In this document: positions 11,994-23,419 of the stretch, in pieces
Numbering within the stretch: position 1 is the stretch's first letter
How the letters are laid out: every line of letters starts with the position of its first letter
From: Grifola frondosa
Taxonomy: Eukaryota > Basidiomycota > Agaricomycetes > Polyporales > Grifolaceae
Direction: 5' to 3'
Assembly: GCA_001683735.1 (NCBI GenBank)
Contig: LUGG01000001.1
Span: forward strand, 1,302,001-1,366,000
DNA length: 64,000 nt
Notes under the pieces: generated by a model
Databases searched by the model: none
Told to the model about the DNA's origin: nothing
Seen by the model: only the letters and a program-made list of their open reading frames with translations
Translations under genes and position numbers: made by a program

Positions 11994-12507
11994 TCACTGC
12001 ACGTCCACGAGCAGGTTGCGCTCGAGGATGTACTTGCCCTCTTTGTACTTCTGCGAGGTCTCGTACGCTCGGTCCTGCGGGCGCAGTCAGCCTGTCAGAG
12101 CGGGTCAGCATGCGGGCAGGGGCACGCACGTATTTCCAGCCGAGGGTGGTGCCGCACTTGCAGCAGTAGATGTCGCGCACGGTGTGGTTGCCCGTGGTCA
12201 TCTGCCGGTCGCTTGGCTCGCCCTCTACGACGTTGACACTGCGGATGGGGCGGTGAGAACGGCGCCCCGCCGGGTATTGGATTGGAGAAAAGGTACTCAC
12301 ACTCCGTCGAAGAGGTACGCCCGCCCGTGCTGGCCGTTAAATGCCTGGATGTCAGAGGATGTTGTGAGTACACACGGTGAGCAGCGTCGAGCGATCCATG
12401 GGACGCACGCGGGAGATCATGGAATGGATGGTTGCAAGGTGGGTCCTGCACGTCGAGCACCCGTAGATGCGGGCCCCAGAGAGGTAGCGGCGGTAGCTCA
12501 TGCCCAT
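11994..12507 (-). CDS. Yippee zinc-binding protein
   Basis: Four coding exons join in phase into a protein of about 105 aa, the usual Yippee length: [20 protein letters not shown], then [64 protein letters not shown] and a C-terminal exon ending LLVDVQ. Two CxxC pairs (CSTC and CCKC) form the single zinc site of the Yippee/Mis18 fold. A splice acceptor lies 21 bases before the chosen ATG, so a further 5' exon, probably untranslated, is likely. Yippee proteins are strongly conserved in eukaryotes; the closest functional knowledge is YPEL5 in the CTLH/GID ubiquitin ligase, but which role this fungal copy has is unknown. The identity is very safe. Confidence 0.93.
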
Positions 12508-13203
12508 CTTGGTGTGGGGGGTGCGGCGGTATCTACAGAGGACAGAGCAGGGAGGGGAGACTTGAACGTACGATGAGTGTGGACACACGCTGCGCAGCGG
12601 TGAGTCTTATATGCGATATGCGAGAGACGTGTGAAGGAATTGGAGGGGTGATAAGCACGGAAGAAAGTAGCAGTGGGACGAGTAAGTTGAGTCAGGAGGA
12701 TAGAGGACACTCCGAGGCTGCCCTTCAGCTCGGGCGTCCACGCCCCTTTCGGAAGCTCGCGTTATCCTGCTTTCACCAGTCACACCCAGTGGCGCACCCG
12801 GTTTTCCTCTGACCTGTGCTTGTGCGCGTGCATTTTATCTGCCATCTGCCATGTACCATCTGTATTGCACTTGCGAGCCGCTGCTCATCGATTACGGCAG
12901 GTGAGCAGGCAACGAGCTATAGACACGGTACCACCGGGTCTTGACGCGGACGCCTGGCACGATGACGTGACGAGGTGGATTGCACATGGATTGCATATGG
13001 ACATGCGCCGAGTTCTCCCCAGCCGCTGCTGCAGCCGGCGCTCCTGCATGTTTCATCGGTGAATGTCCACTCGTAAATGCGCTCTATCGCCATTCGTAAG
13101 ACTTGGTTGTGAGAACAAATCATTTTTTCGGTCTGGACTTTTATTGTATTCGGATGTACTTTAATCATTAATTGTGGAAAAAAAGTAAACACATAGATAC
13201 GAA
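12508..13203. other. Intergenic region, nothing recognised
   Basis: Upstream of the Yippee gene and downstream of the tRNA gene. It holds the probable 5' exon and promoter of the Yippee gene near 12540-12700. No coding frame, RNA or repeat could be supported in the remainder. Confidence 0.4.
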
Positions 13204-13304
13204 TGCTCGGAGTGAGGATCGAACTCACGACCTCAGGATTACCCGTTCAGAACGGTCACACGAAAGTATGAGACCTGCGCTCTAACCAACTGAGCCATCC
13301 AAGC
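13204..13304 (-). tRNA. tRNA-Met (CAT), elongator type, with a 27-nt intron
   Basis: On the minus strand a complete cloverleaf folds. The acceptor stem is GCTTGGA/TCCGAGC with discriminator A. The D arm is GCTC...GAGC with loop AGTTGGTTA. The anticodon stem is CAGG/CCTG around loop CTCATAA, and the T arm is GTGAG TTCGATC CTCAC. The anticodon CAT is at 13268-13270. A 27-base intron (13240-13266) sits between bases 37 and 38, the standard place for nuclear tRNA introns. The mature length is 74. The lack of three G-C pairs in the anticodon stem and the normal TTCGATC loop point to the elongator rather than the initiator. A and B box promoters are internal, as usual for Pol III. Confidence 0.95.
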
Positions 13305-13572
13305 ACGGCTCCTTTTGAAATTCTAATAATATGAACCGCAGTTCACCGGGAATGCGAAAATCCCAACATCTTCGGCGATAAGCGATGAAATAATATCACT
13401 GACTTTGCACTCGCACCGTGAGCAGTTCGCACCTCTCCTCCGCGCCCGCGCGTGTCTCGTCCAAAAGGCGTCTTCTCTCGCGCGCGCTGCTCGCCACGTT
13501 CGGACGCAACGACTCTTCCTCACGCCTCGCTCACGTCCTGTTACGTTCTGATCCGAACCCACACCTGCCTTC

Positions 13573-16024
13573 ATGAGCTCGCGCAAGAGGCAAGCCTCGG
13601 ACACCCTTCTTCCTTTACGCGCACCCAAGCATCCCCGAACCACTCGGGACCACTACCTCGGCGGGAACAGCTCCCCTTCCCAATTCGAAGCCCTTTCTGC
13701 CCGCTGGGGCAGGCTCGCAATGGACTTTTTCAAGCTCCTCCGCGACTCGGTCACACAGGCTTTCGAACGTGAGTCTTAGCTCTCTTCAGTTCATCATTCA
13801 GAACTTCAATTTCCATACATCTACCAGCCCCGGCCCCAACTCCAGAGGATGTGGGCCGCCCATCCGTTAAAGCTACAGTTATTCCTTCCCCGCCTCCCTC
13901 CCCACCACCACCACCACCACCTCCGCAAGTGTCCTCTTCAGGTCCTCCCCGGCGCGTCTCTGCTCTTCCTGTCCTCCGTCTGTCCCGTATGAACAAAACT
14001 GCACCGCCGCCCATCCCATCGTCGTCCTCAGCCCCGCAACCACTCATCCCACATCCCACGTCGACGCTCCCGCCCCCGCCTCCGCCGGCAGCACCAAAAC
14101 CCTGGCACCGCCCCCCGACGCGACTCCCACGCAAGGTAGCTCGGCCCCCCAGCCGAGCGGAGAAGGCCCTGTGTCGCCGCGCTTCGTTCGGAAAGGCTCC
14201 GAGCCTCAAGCGAACGCTCAGCCTAACGGCGTCATCACCCCGCCCTCGACCGACTCCTCGACCTCCGCCCGCGAGACCGCCATCAACATGTACCCCGAGC
14301 TGAGCGCAGCGCTGAATCGGCCCCATGTACGGCGCCGGAGGAGTCCCGAGGCGGGCGCGGGGGCCGGCAAGCGATACATCCAGAGGGAGCACATACATGC
14401 GAAGATGGTGCGTTTCTCTATTGTCTGTGGATATTCATTGGGCTCATGTGCGGCTTGCTACAGCATAAGGCGCAAGTGCTCGAAGAGCGTAAGAGGGCCC
14501 GGGAGGAGATGGAGAAAGATCTGTACGAGTTGTACCAGCTCAAACGCTCTTCAGGTCCGTGTACCGAAAGCAATTCGATTTCCTCTCTGACCATCGTTGC
14601 AGGTTATGCATCAGATATGAACTCGTTTAGAAGTATGTGTGTGATGGTCGTATATCTCGCACCCGCTGATTGTCTTTGCTCTAGGTCTCATGGATTACCG
14701 GGCCCGACTCGAGATGCTCGAGAGGAAAGAGGCACTCTCACGTATGTCCGCTGGATCCATGCTATCGAACATCCGCTCTCTAACGAATATATTTACACAG
14801 CATCTCCATCACTAATCGACCTCCGCGCGAAACCTCCACCACTCGAGCCAAATCGTCGACATTCCATCTCACATGTAAGCCCACCTTCTCATCCCCTCAA
14901 TGCACACAGCTAAAGGCGCGCCCAGCTCATCGACGCCGATTTCCTCCACCGCGCGATAGAGAAAGCGCGAGAGTCGCTCAATGGGTGCGCGTCCCAGCAT
15001 TAAATTTCACTATCGCTCTCTGACTTCTGACCCCGCATACAGCCCAAAGCCGCCCAAGCCATTCGTGCCCACGCTCGACCAGCTGCGCCTCTCCGCGCTG
15101 ACCCTCGACGAGGAGATCGACCGCAGGCTACACGGGCCGAAACGCAAGCCACTGCCGGCCGCGCTCCCGCCAGAGGACGAGGCGGTCGTGGACGCGCTGT
15201 TCGCACGGCGCGGCGTCATCGCGCGCTGCGCGCGAGAGCAGGTGCTCGATAAGGATGTCGCGCGGCTGCGCCCGTGTCAGTGGCTGAACGACGAGGTGAT
15301 CAACTTCTACGGGCAGATGATCCAGACGCGCGCGGAGGGCGGGAAGGAGAACCCCCCGGCCGCGGGCGCCCGTCGCCCGCTGAACGCACACTACTTTAGT
15401 ACGTTCTTCTGGTCGAAGCTGAAGGGTGAGGGGTACGAGAAGGCGCGGCTCGCGAAGTGGACGAAGAAGGTGCGTTGCCACGTTGGTCGTTTCTTGCACT
15501 GCTCGCTCATCTGCGCCATCTAGATCGATATATTCGAAAAGGACGTGGTACTCATCCCGATAAACCACAATAATGCACATTGGACCGCCGCTGCGATCAA
15601 CTTCCGGCGGAGGCGGATAGAATCGTACGACAGCATGGGCATGGAGCGGCAGAATGTGTTCAAGGTGAGTGATGCTGTGTCGTCCGGCGAGCGGAGACTA
15701 AGCCGCACATAGCTGCTGCGCGTATACCTGGATGCGGAGCACCGCAACAAGAAAAAGAAGCCGTTCGACTTCACCGGCTGGGAGGACTACACCCTATCCG
15801 TGCGTCGTGTTGCCGTTGCTGTGCTTCGCTCTACTGAACCTGGCTGCCATCAGGACACCCCGCAACAGGAGAACGGGTACGACTGCGGCGTGTTCACTTG
15901 CCAGTTTCTGGAGGCGCTGTCGCGCGGCGAGGAGATGTTCCCGTTCACCCAGTCCAACATGCCGTATCTGCGGCGGCGGATGGTGTGGGAGATCGGGCAT
16001 GTCAAACTGCGCGACGACTGGTGA
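13573..16024 (+). CDS. Ulp1-type SUMO protease
   Basis: A cysteine peptidase of family C48, expected to mature SUMO and remove it from targets. The first exon (13573-13768) encodes a basic start, MSSRKRQASDTLLPLRAPKH. A long Pro/Ser/Thr-rich disordered region and coiled-coil-like exons (EERKRAREEMEKDLYELYQL) follow. The C-terminal catalytic domain spans about 15050-16024. The substrate-binding WLNDEVINFY motif leads, then catalytic His (NNAHWTAAAINF), Asp (ESYDSMG), Gln and Cys (QENGYDCGVFTCQF), separated by introns at about 15470, 15665 and 15798. The stop follows HVKLRDDW. All four active-site residues are present, so the enzyme should be active. The N-terminal exon phases are uncertain because two frames are open through the Pro-rich part. 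Confidence 0.88.
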
Positions 16025-16263
16025 CGAGTCGCTTCACATTCTGGGTTGGGTTGGGTTGTTTATCTCATTTTGTAATTTTGGATTTCTGGTACCATAGCGG
16101 TGGTGATTATAGTGTCCTACCTGGTTGATGTATCTTGGGCTGCGGCTGCGGCTGCGACGTGGATGCGGTATATATAGCGTGTATGTGCGAACGCACAGGA
16201 TCCGGGATAGAAGAGATGAGAACAGGGAATATAACAGCTCGAGTGCAATACGTGTGTCTACAG

Positions 16264-16860
16264 TCACCGTCGAAACCACCAGACAATAATGAAGAACCAA
16301 AAGACGATGATAAGGAAGACAATGTACCAGAGCCAGCGGCAGCCCTGCCGCGTAGCCATGTTGTTCATGCGGCGGAAGGTCCCTGCAAGGATCCCCGACG
16401 TCTCCGAAACGCATCGTTCTGTACATACACTCGATGAGCATTCCCGCTGCACCAGCGACGAAAGAGCGCGACTACCATCTGCGTGAGCTGCACGGTCGAG
16501 TCCCGTACCTCGTGCCCGATACCAACGGTGATCTGCGACGCAATACACACAACACAAGCTAAGCATGCGTCACAACAGTCAGCCTCCCACGGCGCACACT
16601 CACCTCCTTCAAAATCTTCACCTTCGCCGCGAGCCCCTCGAGGTGCTCGTCGTTCTGGCCCTCGAGGTCATCCGCGAAGCGCTGCCCGCTCGGCTGGAAG
16701 CCATATGGCGAGGAGCGCCCGACGACGGCGGCGTGTTGTACTCGGCCACGCCCAGCGTCGAGCGGTCACGTAGAGACGTTTGGGCGGATGCCCTGTATCT
16801 GCATGGAGGTCAGTGGGTAGGCAGGGCGGGGCGGCCGAGGGACACTGACCGTTGAGACAT
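16264..16860 (-). CDS. BET1: Bet1-type v-SNARE
   Basis: A small tail-anchored SNARE of ER-to-Golgi traffic. The start MSQRASAQTSLRDRSTLG is split by an intron after the fourth codon. The SNARE helix follows: DDLEGQNDEHLEGLAAKVK, an intron in phase, then ITVGIGHEVRDSTVQLTQM, another intron, and ILAGTFRRMNNMATRQ. The C-terminus is a membrane anchor of about 18 residues (WLWYIVFLIIVFWFFIIVWW) ending FRR. The zero-layer residue should be the Gln of the LEGQN or STVQL region by family rule. Two single-base shifts are needed: a G-run at 16718-16720 (SSG to RSSPYGF) and an A-run at 16407-16409 (NDAF to SETSG). Both are homopolymers, so I read the gene as intact and the assembly as faulty there. Confidence 0.82.
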
Positions 16861-17473
16861 TCTGAGCGCGCAGACCTGCTGTGTGCATGGGAGTCGCGTC
16901 GATCGGGGCGCCTACGCCGCATGCTCAGTTAAGTAAAAAGTCCCGGCGGACACATTACGACTTGAAGCCACTCAATTTCCGCACAATTGACACGCATGCA
17001 TGGACACTGTCATGCGCCCCGTATTCAATCCTGCAACAGAGAGGTCTTACAGAAACTATTGGTGAACATATATCGGCCTAGCAATACAATTTTGAGCCAG
17101 AGACCCAGCCGTCAGAGATCTCCCGGTGACAAATCCAACAACAGCGAAGTACGAAGGTGGACAGGAAACTACGTCTAGCGAAAAGAGTGTTTATAAAACA
17201 GGTGGTAGAATAACGCCCGGATGAAGAACCAGCAACAAAGGGCTCGGGCGCGAGGATATAGTCAGGTAATCAGTAGGGGGATGATATCAATTTGCACACA
17301 AACGGTCGAAGGGAGTTGGTACTATTGCAGGTGATGGTAAATGCGAAAGGTCATGTCCGTGGGCAAGGTGGGGTGGTCGTCGTGCAAGATGGATGCTCTG
17401 GCAAGGATAAAGGAGGAATAGGAGGATTTACTGGTACAAGTCCGTGGGTGCCACTACCGCAGTGCAGCATCAA
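16861..17473. other. Intergenic region, nothing recognised
   Basis: Upstream of the Bet1 gene and downstream of the Golgi membrane protein gene. A plus frame at 17292-17549 overlaps the last exon of that gene and is Gly-rich without domains; I take it as a chance frame. Confidence 0.4.
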
Positions 17474-19159
17474 TCAATACTCATCCGGTTTGGATGGGTG
17501 CTCATTGGACCGCGATGTATGTATTGCGATTTCCCGCGCTGCAATTTGATATCCTTGTTCTTAGAAACTATAATCACGGGGTGAAATCAATCATGGAAAG
17601 GCAAGAGTAAAGCTGGTGGGCTCACGTTGATTCTTCAACCCTCGTCCGAAATTCCTCATCATCAAGCAAGCGAAGATGAAGGTGATGATAAGGATAACGA
17701 TCGCAAGCACAGCTAAATGAAAATATGAGTACTAGTAGGCGCCTGAGCACACTAGCTTACAGAAAGTTGTTAGTGTCTTCCACACATCCACGAAAGTGTC
17801 TGTAGTGTGGAATCTTAACACTTTGATGAGCTAAAGAGCGACAGGATCAGCACAACATAGATTGCGAAGATGGACCCGAGATCTACCTTGTACATGAAGT
17901 AAACCATCGCGCCTGCACATCCTGTCAGGAAGGTAATCATCATCCACTTGTTCTCATGCCGTGCTGCTAGATGACCCTCTATGAGGACGACAATGGATAA
18001 TGGGAATGCGGCACATGTCAGGTAGAACTCCGCGTCGTGGGTATTGTTCAGGACAAGCCAAATGAACTGCACCGAGAAACCGACCCAGAAGAACAAGTCG
18101 AATTTGACAAGGCAAAGGAAGATCTGGTAGTGGGCATACATAGTCTTGATTCGGCGATCGGCACCGAGAACTTGTACACCTTCCAGCCAAATTCAGTGTA
18201 TATTTTCCAGCCGAGCGCAATGTAGGCGAGCTCGGCGACGGATATTACGATAGGAATGACGATGACGAGAGTATGAATGGGGATATTGGATATTCCTGTT
18301 GTGGATGCAGGGATGGCGTAGGTGATTTCACCGATCTGGATGATGGCGTAAACGAGGAAGATTGCATTGAAAATACTTCAAGCCGAATAAGCCAACAGCC
18401 AAGCGGTAAGACGCACTGCGCACTCACGATAGAGAAATAAACTGCAGAGTGTTCCTCGCGTACACGGCATCCAGCGCCATGGCGAACTGAAATACGCTAT
18501 GCAACCGTGAATTGATGCATGATAACCAGCACGACAGCGCATGAACGTACTGTGCCATTGCGAACACGCTGAGGTATACCGGCATCTTTCGTGACGCCAT
18601 ATCATTACTCAGAGCATTATCTTGGCCTTCCTCGGCCTCTTGAAATCGAAGAAAAATGTCACCCTCAATAGCAAGGTCGATGGCAGTCTCCACAAGAACA
18701 GTCAGGAGATATAGTCGACAAGCTATCGAATCTGGAATTAACTATGAAGCAAAGTTCATTCATGATGTATTGGATAAAAACGACGGCCACACGCACAGTC
18801 CAACAATTCCGTGACGGCTTCTCCTCCTTGAGTGTTGTAGGTGGATATCCCAACTCTGGTCGATCCATTTCAAAGTCGTCAATGTGTTTCGCGTCCTTGA
18901 CAGCGACATCGGTAGAGTAGGATTGCTTCTGGGAGAGAGGGAATGATGGTGATCGGCCGTGACGGCCTTCAGCTAGGTTCAAGGAGGTGGGGTCAACAGC
19001 GTAGGTCTTGTGCGCCGAATGTCCATATGGAGTGGCATATTGATCGATGAGGTCGTCGTAAGGAGCTTTGATTTCCTCGTCCTCTTCGGAGTGCGGACCC
19101 TGTTGAGGGGTGGCGGAAGGGTAGGGATATTGGGAGATGGGGTTAAGTTGTGGTGGCAT
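17474..19159 (-). CDS. Multi-pass Golgi membrane protein, UPF0658-like
   Basis: The protein starts MPPQLNPISQYPYPSATPQQ and has a hydrophilic, acidic N-terminal part of about 120 residues. Around seven membrane segments follow, among them VFQFAMALDAVYARNTLQFI, IHTLVIVIPIVISVAELAYI, IFLCLVKFDLFFWVGFSVQF and VLAIVILIITFIFACLMMRN. Introns of 50-75 bp join in phase at about 17720-17745 and 17820-17890. After LKNQ an intron (GTGAGC...AACAAG) leads to a last exon reading RYQIAAREIAIHTSRSNEHP and a stop at 17474. The order of helices and the ADRRIKTMYAHYQIFLCL block match, from memory, fungal proteins named UPF0658 Golgi apparatus membrane protein. The molecular function is unknown. The family call is from memory and moderately sure; the coding status is firm. 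Confidence 0.75.
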
Positions 19160-19642
19160 CTTGAAAAGAGTGGCTGTAAGGTTGGATATGTCGACCTGCG
19201 AGCACGAAAAAAGAGTGAACACTGCCGGAGGAGAGTCAGGCGAGAGTCCAGTGACAAGACAACCGCCCGCAGCTAACGACGGCCAGTCTTCTCCGCAGTC
19301 CTCCGTACCAGCCCAGTCTCTATTTGCATCTCTTTGGCCAGTGGCTGCCAACAAACCGGTTCGCTTTTGGTTCGTCTCGCGATCACCGTATGTTGAACCC
19401 GCCTAATTGGGTATGTGCTGTGGATCACCTTTCGAGACGACACTTCAAGTTCAGCGACGTGATGACCATGACCACCGCGCAACATTTGTGCGAATGCAAG
19501 AGAATGGTATTTTGTTAATCCTGAACCCCGGTTTGAAGTCTTACTCATGGACCTTCTAAACCTAGCATCGCTACTTCGTGCCGGACTGCGTGGCCTTATG
19601 CCCTCGTATTACCTCAACGTTCAACGCAATAGCCCCGAGCCA

Positions 19643-19650
19643 TATATAAG
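19643..19650 (+). promoter_or_regulatory. TATA box of the MFS gene
   Basis: TATATAAG lies 66 bases before the ATG at 19716, a normal fungal distance, on the same strand. Confidence 0.6.
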
Positions 19651-19715
19651 TTGAACACGTGCCAATACATGAAGGTGAAGTATTTCTGTCTCGACTGTGA
19701 GCTTTGATCCTCAAA

Positions 19716-22700
19716 ATGTCGTCCCCCTTCGCACCTATGTCCGCGCCGATAGTCAATCATCGTGAGGGTTGCGAGGGGACACAGGAAATCAGCGAGTGTT
19801 CTTTGAGAAAACCTCTGACTCTTGCTGTCTTCATCTCCGTCACCTATCTCGGACGCACACCTTCGAGATCTCTTCAATGGCCTGTCATCAGCCGCGGAAT
19901 CCGAGACGGCAACGTCTCCAATTTCACCTGAATCTCAAATATATCACGAGAAGGAACGCATCGCGAATGTAGAGGTCTCGGTTGTTAACCCTTATCGGCC
20001 GGAACGTTTGAAACGTCGTTTAGCAAGCGCATTCTTTGCTCTTTTCATATTAGGTTGGGGGGATGGAGGTTAGCAAATATTTCGACATGTTGACGAACAT
20101 AACTGTCTGATTACGAAACGGCTTTGGGATTTGTAGTCACTGGAACGTTGCTGCCTCGTAAAGTCATCACTGCGCTCCATCAGACAAGAAATTTCTCATA
20201 TAGCTCTGCCATAGATTTTCAGCAAGATTTCAATCTGAGTTTCATGATTTCCTCACTGTTTTTCGTGGCCAGTGCCACAGGGTATGTCATTTCTTATTTT
20301 TTTCTAGCTTGCAGTTGACCTCGCCACTTCTTTTAGGTTTGCCTTGGGAACTGCCCTCGTTGAGCACGTCACCAGATTTCTCGGTCGATACTACTTGACA
20401 TCGACAACGCGTCATTCCCTTTTGTCTTTCCCATCGATACGCCAGTTATTGACGGGGAAGACTTACTCGTGTGAAGAAAAAATGAGGAACCGATACTGGG
20501 CCGCTCTGTAACTCAGTCTAGAATCCTTGTTCTCGCAATTGCGAGTTTGCTGCATGCGTCCTTTTTCGTCATAATGGGATCTAAACGAGGTTTTGCAAGT
20601 ATGTTCGTGGCATATGTTATATCTGCATTTGCACGCTCGTTCGTTACCGGTAAGCCGAATAATATTTGTTCTCTTTGCTGACTGATTAAGGGATGTTTCG
20701 CTTTGCCTTAGCAACGTTGTGAGCTCTGCTTATATGCATGCGCGATGACATCGATGAAGCAACTGTTTACAGAAATCATTATGTTTCATCGACACCAAAA
20801 AAAACCATGGGCTATATGTACGCGTGCTGGGGTAAGATTGTCTTGTTCTTGCCGTACGATTTACTTACTTCTGGAGATCAGCCTTCGGTGCCTTTTTTGC
20901 ACCTCTCGTTTGCCAAAGTGTTATCGACACAGGTATTCGCTGGGCTAATTTCTACTTCGGCTCTCTCGTGCTTTCATGATTAACGCCACCTTAATCATAT
21001 ACGCTTTCCGTCCAACTCCGACCGAAGTCCAATTCGAAGCAGCGCTTGATCTAGAGCTTTCCAAGTCATCCAGCAGGTCCTCCGCCGTACCGTCAGACTC
21101 TCAGAAACTACCCACTGATGTGGACCCTGCAACAATGCATAATGTAACTGTTTCGATGGAATTATCAGCGCCATCTGGAAGTGAGATACGACTTTGATTT
21201 GGAAGTATCACACACTCATTACTATGAAGGTCTTCTCGCCGCAATCAAGAAGCCTTACATGTGGGCATTTTCATTATTTGCTTGGTTATATACGGGAAGG
21301 TAGGCTCCGTCGATTCGTTATTCTGCTTGACATTATCCAACTGTTTCTATTATAGTGAAAGCTCTACACAAGGATTTGTGAGTGGAGTAGAATGTATTCG
21401 CTTGGATTCTGATCGCTTCCTTTTGCGTGTACACAGATCGTCCTCTACTTGCTGGGAACCAGGGTACTTGATCCGAAATTGTAAAGACAATGCATTGTTA
21501 ATGCACCACTCCTTCAGAGTGCCAATCCGAACACCGTTGGATACGTTACGAGTGGCTTTTGGGGCGGAATGGCTGTCAGTCGCATGATTTGGGGATACAT
21601 GGGACCTTTGTGAGATCGTGAATCGTCTTTCCCATACCATATTAATGAATTATTCTTCCCTCAGGGTTTCTTTTACTCAGCGGAAATACATCATTCATGT
21701 CTGCATGTGAGCAATTCCCGTTTATTCATCGTATAACCGTATCTTTATTAACTTTGCCGAACTATTGTAGCTGTATGTGGTTGGGTTTTCTCATCTGTCT
21801 CTAAAACACGTCGCTCTCTCCAGTCGTAGCGCTCATCATGCACATTCTAATTTGGGTTGTCCGTTCTTACATCGAGAATGCTTTCTCGACGGCGATCATC
21901 GGATTCGTTTATGGTCCTATCTTTCCTGGGAACTTGAGCATGGCGAACGATGTCTTACCACTTCAATTACATCTGGTTTCTATGGCCGTCATGTATGTCT
22001 TATCCTCCACTCCCAAGCCCAGCAACTCCATCAGGAAAAAATTCTGACCCAGTAGTGCTACAGCTTGCAACATAGTTGCTGTAGTGCGTGTTGCTGTTCC
22101 CCTACTATATTGTGCAACTGTAGCAGTATGCTTCAGCTCTGTTGCGCACTGTAGCAACCTCTATCTACTATATAGCACAATATAAACTTGCATCAACCAG
22201 TCACTTTTAACAGATGTAGAAACATTATTATAACATGTTTTTTAATTTGATCTATGATTGTGTCATAGCATCCAGCTAAAATCATAATATAAGTGCCAAA
22301 ACACAAAAAGTACATTTGTCCTTGTACCAGGTTTGAACCCGGCACATCTACAGCCATCCACCACTTTTCTTAACTCCAACAGCTCCATAACCACTTCACC
22401 ATCTGAACATGCAAATTTGATAATGTACATAAATAATAACACAGATAAAATGGACTTAGAACTTTTTTCGAAGCACTCCTCTCTCTTCATCAATCTGAAG
22501 TTAATGAATATGCTCTTTGTTTGTAAATTAATGCCAAGTGGTGATTGTTTCAAGGTTTTAGAATAACATAGGATGCTATATTGTTAACCAATCCCATATA
22601 CACAGTCAGCAATAAATATTATATAAAGCCCAAGTTACTTTAGTAGCAGGCAAGATTCTCAGAGGACCACCTTAAGCAACAGTAGATTCCCCTTCTATCA

Positions 22701-23302
22701 ACAGTGGCTCTATAGTGCTGGCTCGGAACTATATCAGCTATAGTAGACTACAGGTGCTATCACTGTAAACTATATTGCACTATGGTGCATACACTTCATC
22801 CTACATTGTGCTACCATAGCTACTAGAGTCCTATATAGACTTGGCTGAGTGCAACAGCCTTAGAACTACTTTCCTGATGTCTTGTTGATCCGGCTTGACA
22901 GTTCTGCGTGTGCTAGTGTTGGTGCTGGTCAGTCTTTTTCAACATTCACTCAGTTTAGGATCTCATAACTCTGTAGCTCTCTTTCCATTTCTCACGGGAA
23001 CTATCTCGAATGCCAAAGGGCCTCATATCCTTCCCTTCATCACTGTGGCACAGACTGGAACCATGTTCTGCTTATGGTGCTTCTTCCCTCTAAACGCCCT
23101 CAGAAGTAACAACCCGTACGTCTCTTCGCTTACCCTTCTCGCAACCGTATTCATAACAGCCAACGATAGAATTATGAAGCGTCCGCCGTCCGATCAAGAA
23201 TGGTTCTCTCGTCGAGTGTCACATGATGCATTACATCTACCATTCCCGCATGAACAATTATCCTTCGAAACAAGCCACGAAGGAGTCCATCGATTCATGT
23301 AG
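19716..23302 (+). CDS. MFS transporter of the Bsc6-like group
   Basis: The gene has many short exons. The first starts MSSPFAPMSAPIVNHREG. A cytoplasmic N-terminus precedes the first helix (LASAFFALFILGWGDG). Further helices include FMISSLFFVASATGFALGTA, ILVLAIASLLHASFFVIMGS, FGAFFAPLVCQSVIDTGIRW, YMWAFSLFAWLYTG, GYVTSGFWGGMAVSRMIWGY and FPFLTGTISNAKGPHILPFI. The C-terminal part reads TVAQTGTMFCLWCFFPLNAL. This order fits fungal major facilitators annotated as bypass of stop codon 6-like; the substrate is unknown. Two one-base shifts are needed, near 19830 and near 20974 (LVLS to INATLIIYAF). The intron 21993-22901 is 909 bp, while its neighbours are about 50-60 bp, because a mobile element sits inside it. 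Its splice sites (AT|GTATGT...GACAG|TTCTGCG) still join AVI to SACASVGA in phase, so the gene may still be functional. Confidence 0.75.
22051..22870. mobile_element. Non-autonomous element inserted in an MFS intron
   Basis: An AT-rich block of 820 bases unlike its surroundings. The ends are imperfect inverted repeats: the left starts AGTAGTGCTACAGCTTGCA, and the right end read in reverse starts AGTAGTTCTAAGGCTGTTGC. Both flanks are dense in TGTAGCA/TGCTACA-like words (about 22053, 22076, 22112, 22143 on the left and 22742-22830 on the right), as in the sub-terminal repeats of DNA transposons. No transposase or reverse transcriptase frame is present. No clean target-site duplication is visible next to 22051 and 22870, so borders could be a few bases off or the insertion old. 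A tRNA-like segment lies inside (22320-22405). It could be a MITE that captured a SINE, or a SINE flanked by unusual sequence. Confidence 0.6.
22320..22405 (-). repeat. tRNA-Leu-like SINE promoter segment
   Basis: On the minus strand the segment reads like a type II tRNA. It has an A box (TGGTGAAGTGGTTATGG, compare tRNA-Leu TGGCCGAGTGGTTAAGG) and then GTTGGAGTTAAGAA, which resembles a tRNA-Leu(TAA) anticodon arm. A spacer of variable-arm size follows, then the B box GGGTTCAAACC. The arms no longer pair well enough for a working tRNA, so this is a tRNA-derived Pol III promoter of SINE type. About 50 bases separate the A and B boxes. Confidence 0.6.
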
Positions 23303-23419
23303 TGAAAATTCCATAGCCTTGATACACCTTTACAAAACAATCAAGATATGTGGTACATAGCGAGCTGATCAAAGCAAAATAATAACTGTCGAGTAGATTG
23401 CAACCCGTCGTCTTGAAGC

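Noticed and set aside
13851..14303. Pro-rich frame of 150 codons as a separate gene
   Set aside because: It sits between exon 1 and the catalytic exons of the Ulp1 protease on the same strand and fits as its disordered part.
17292..17549. Plus-strand frame of 85 codons
   Set aside because: Overlaps the last exon of the Golgi membrane protein gene on the other strand and has Gly-rich, non-conserved content.
22263..22553. Protein-coding frame of 96 codons in the MFS intron
   Set aside because: Most of it is the translated tRNA-like SINE head and flanking AT-rich DNA; no protein family and no start context.
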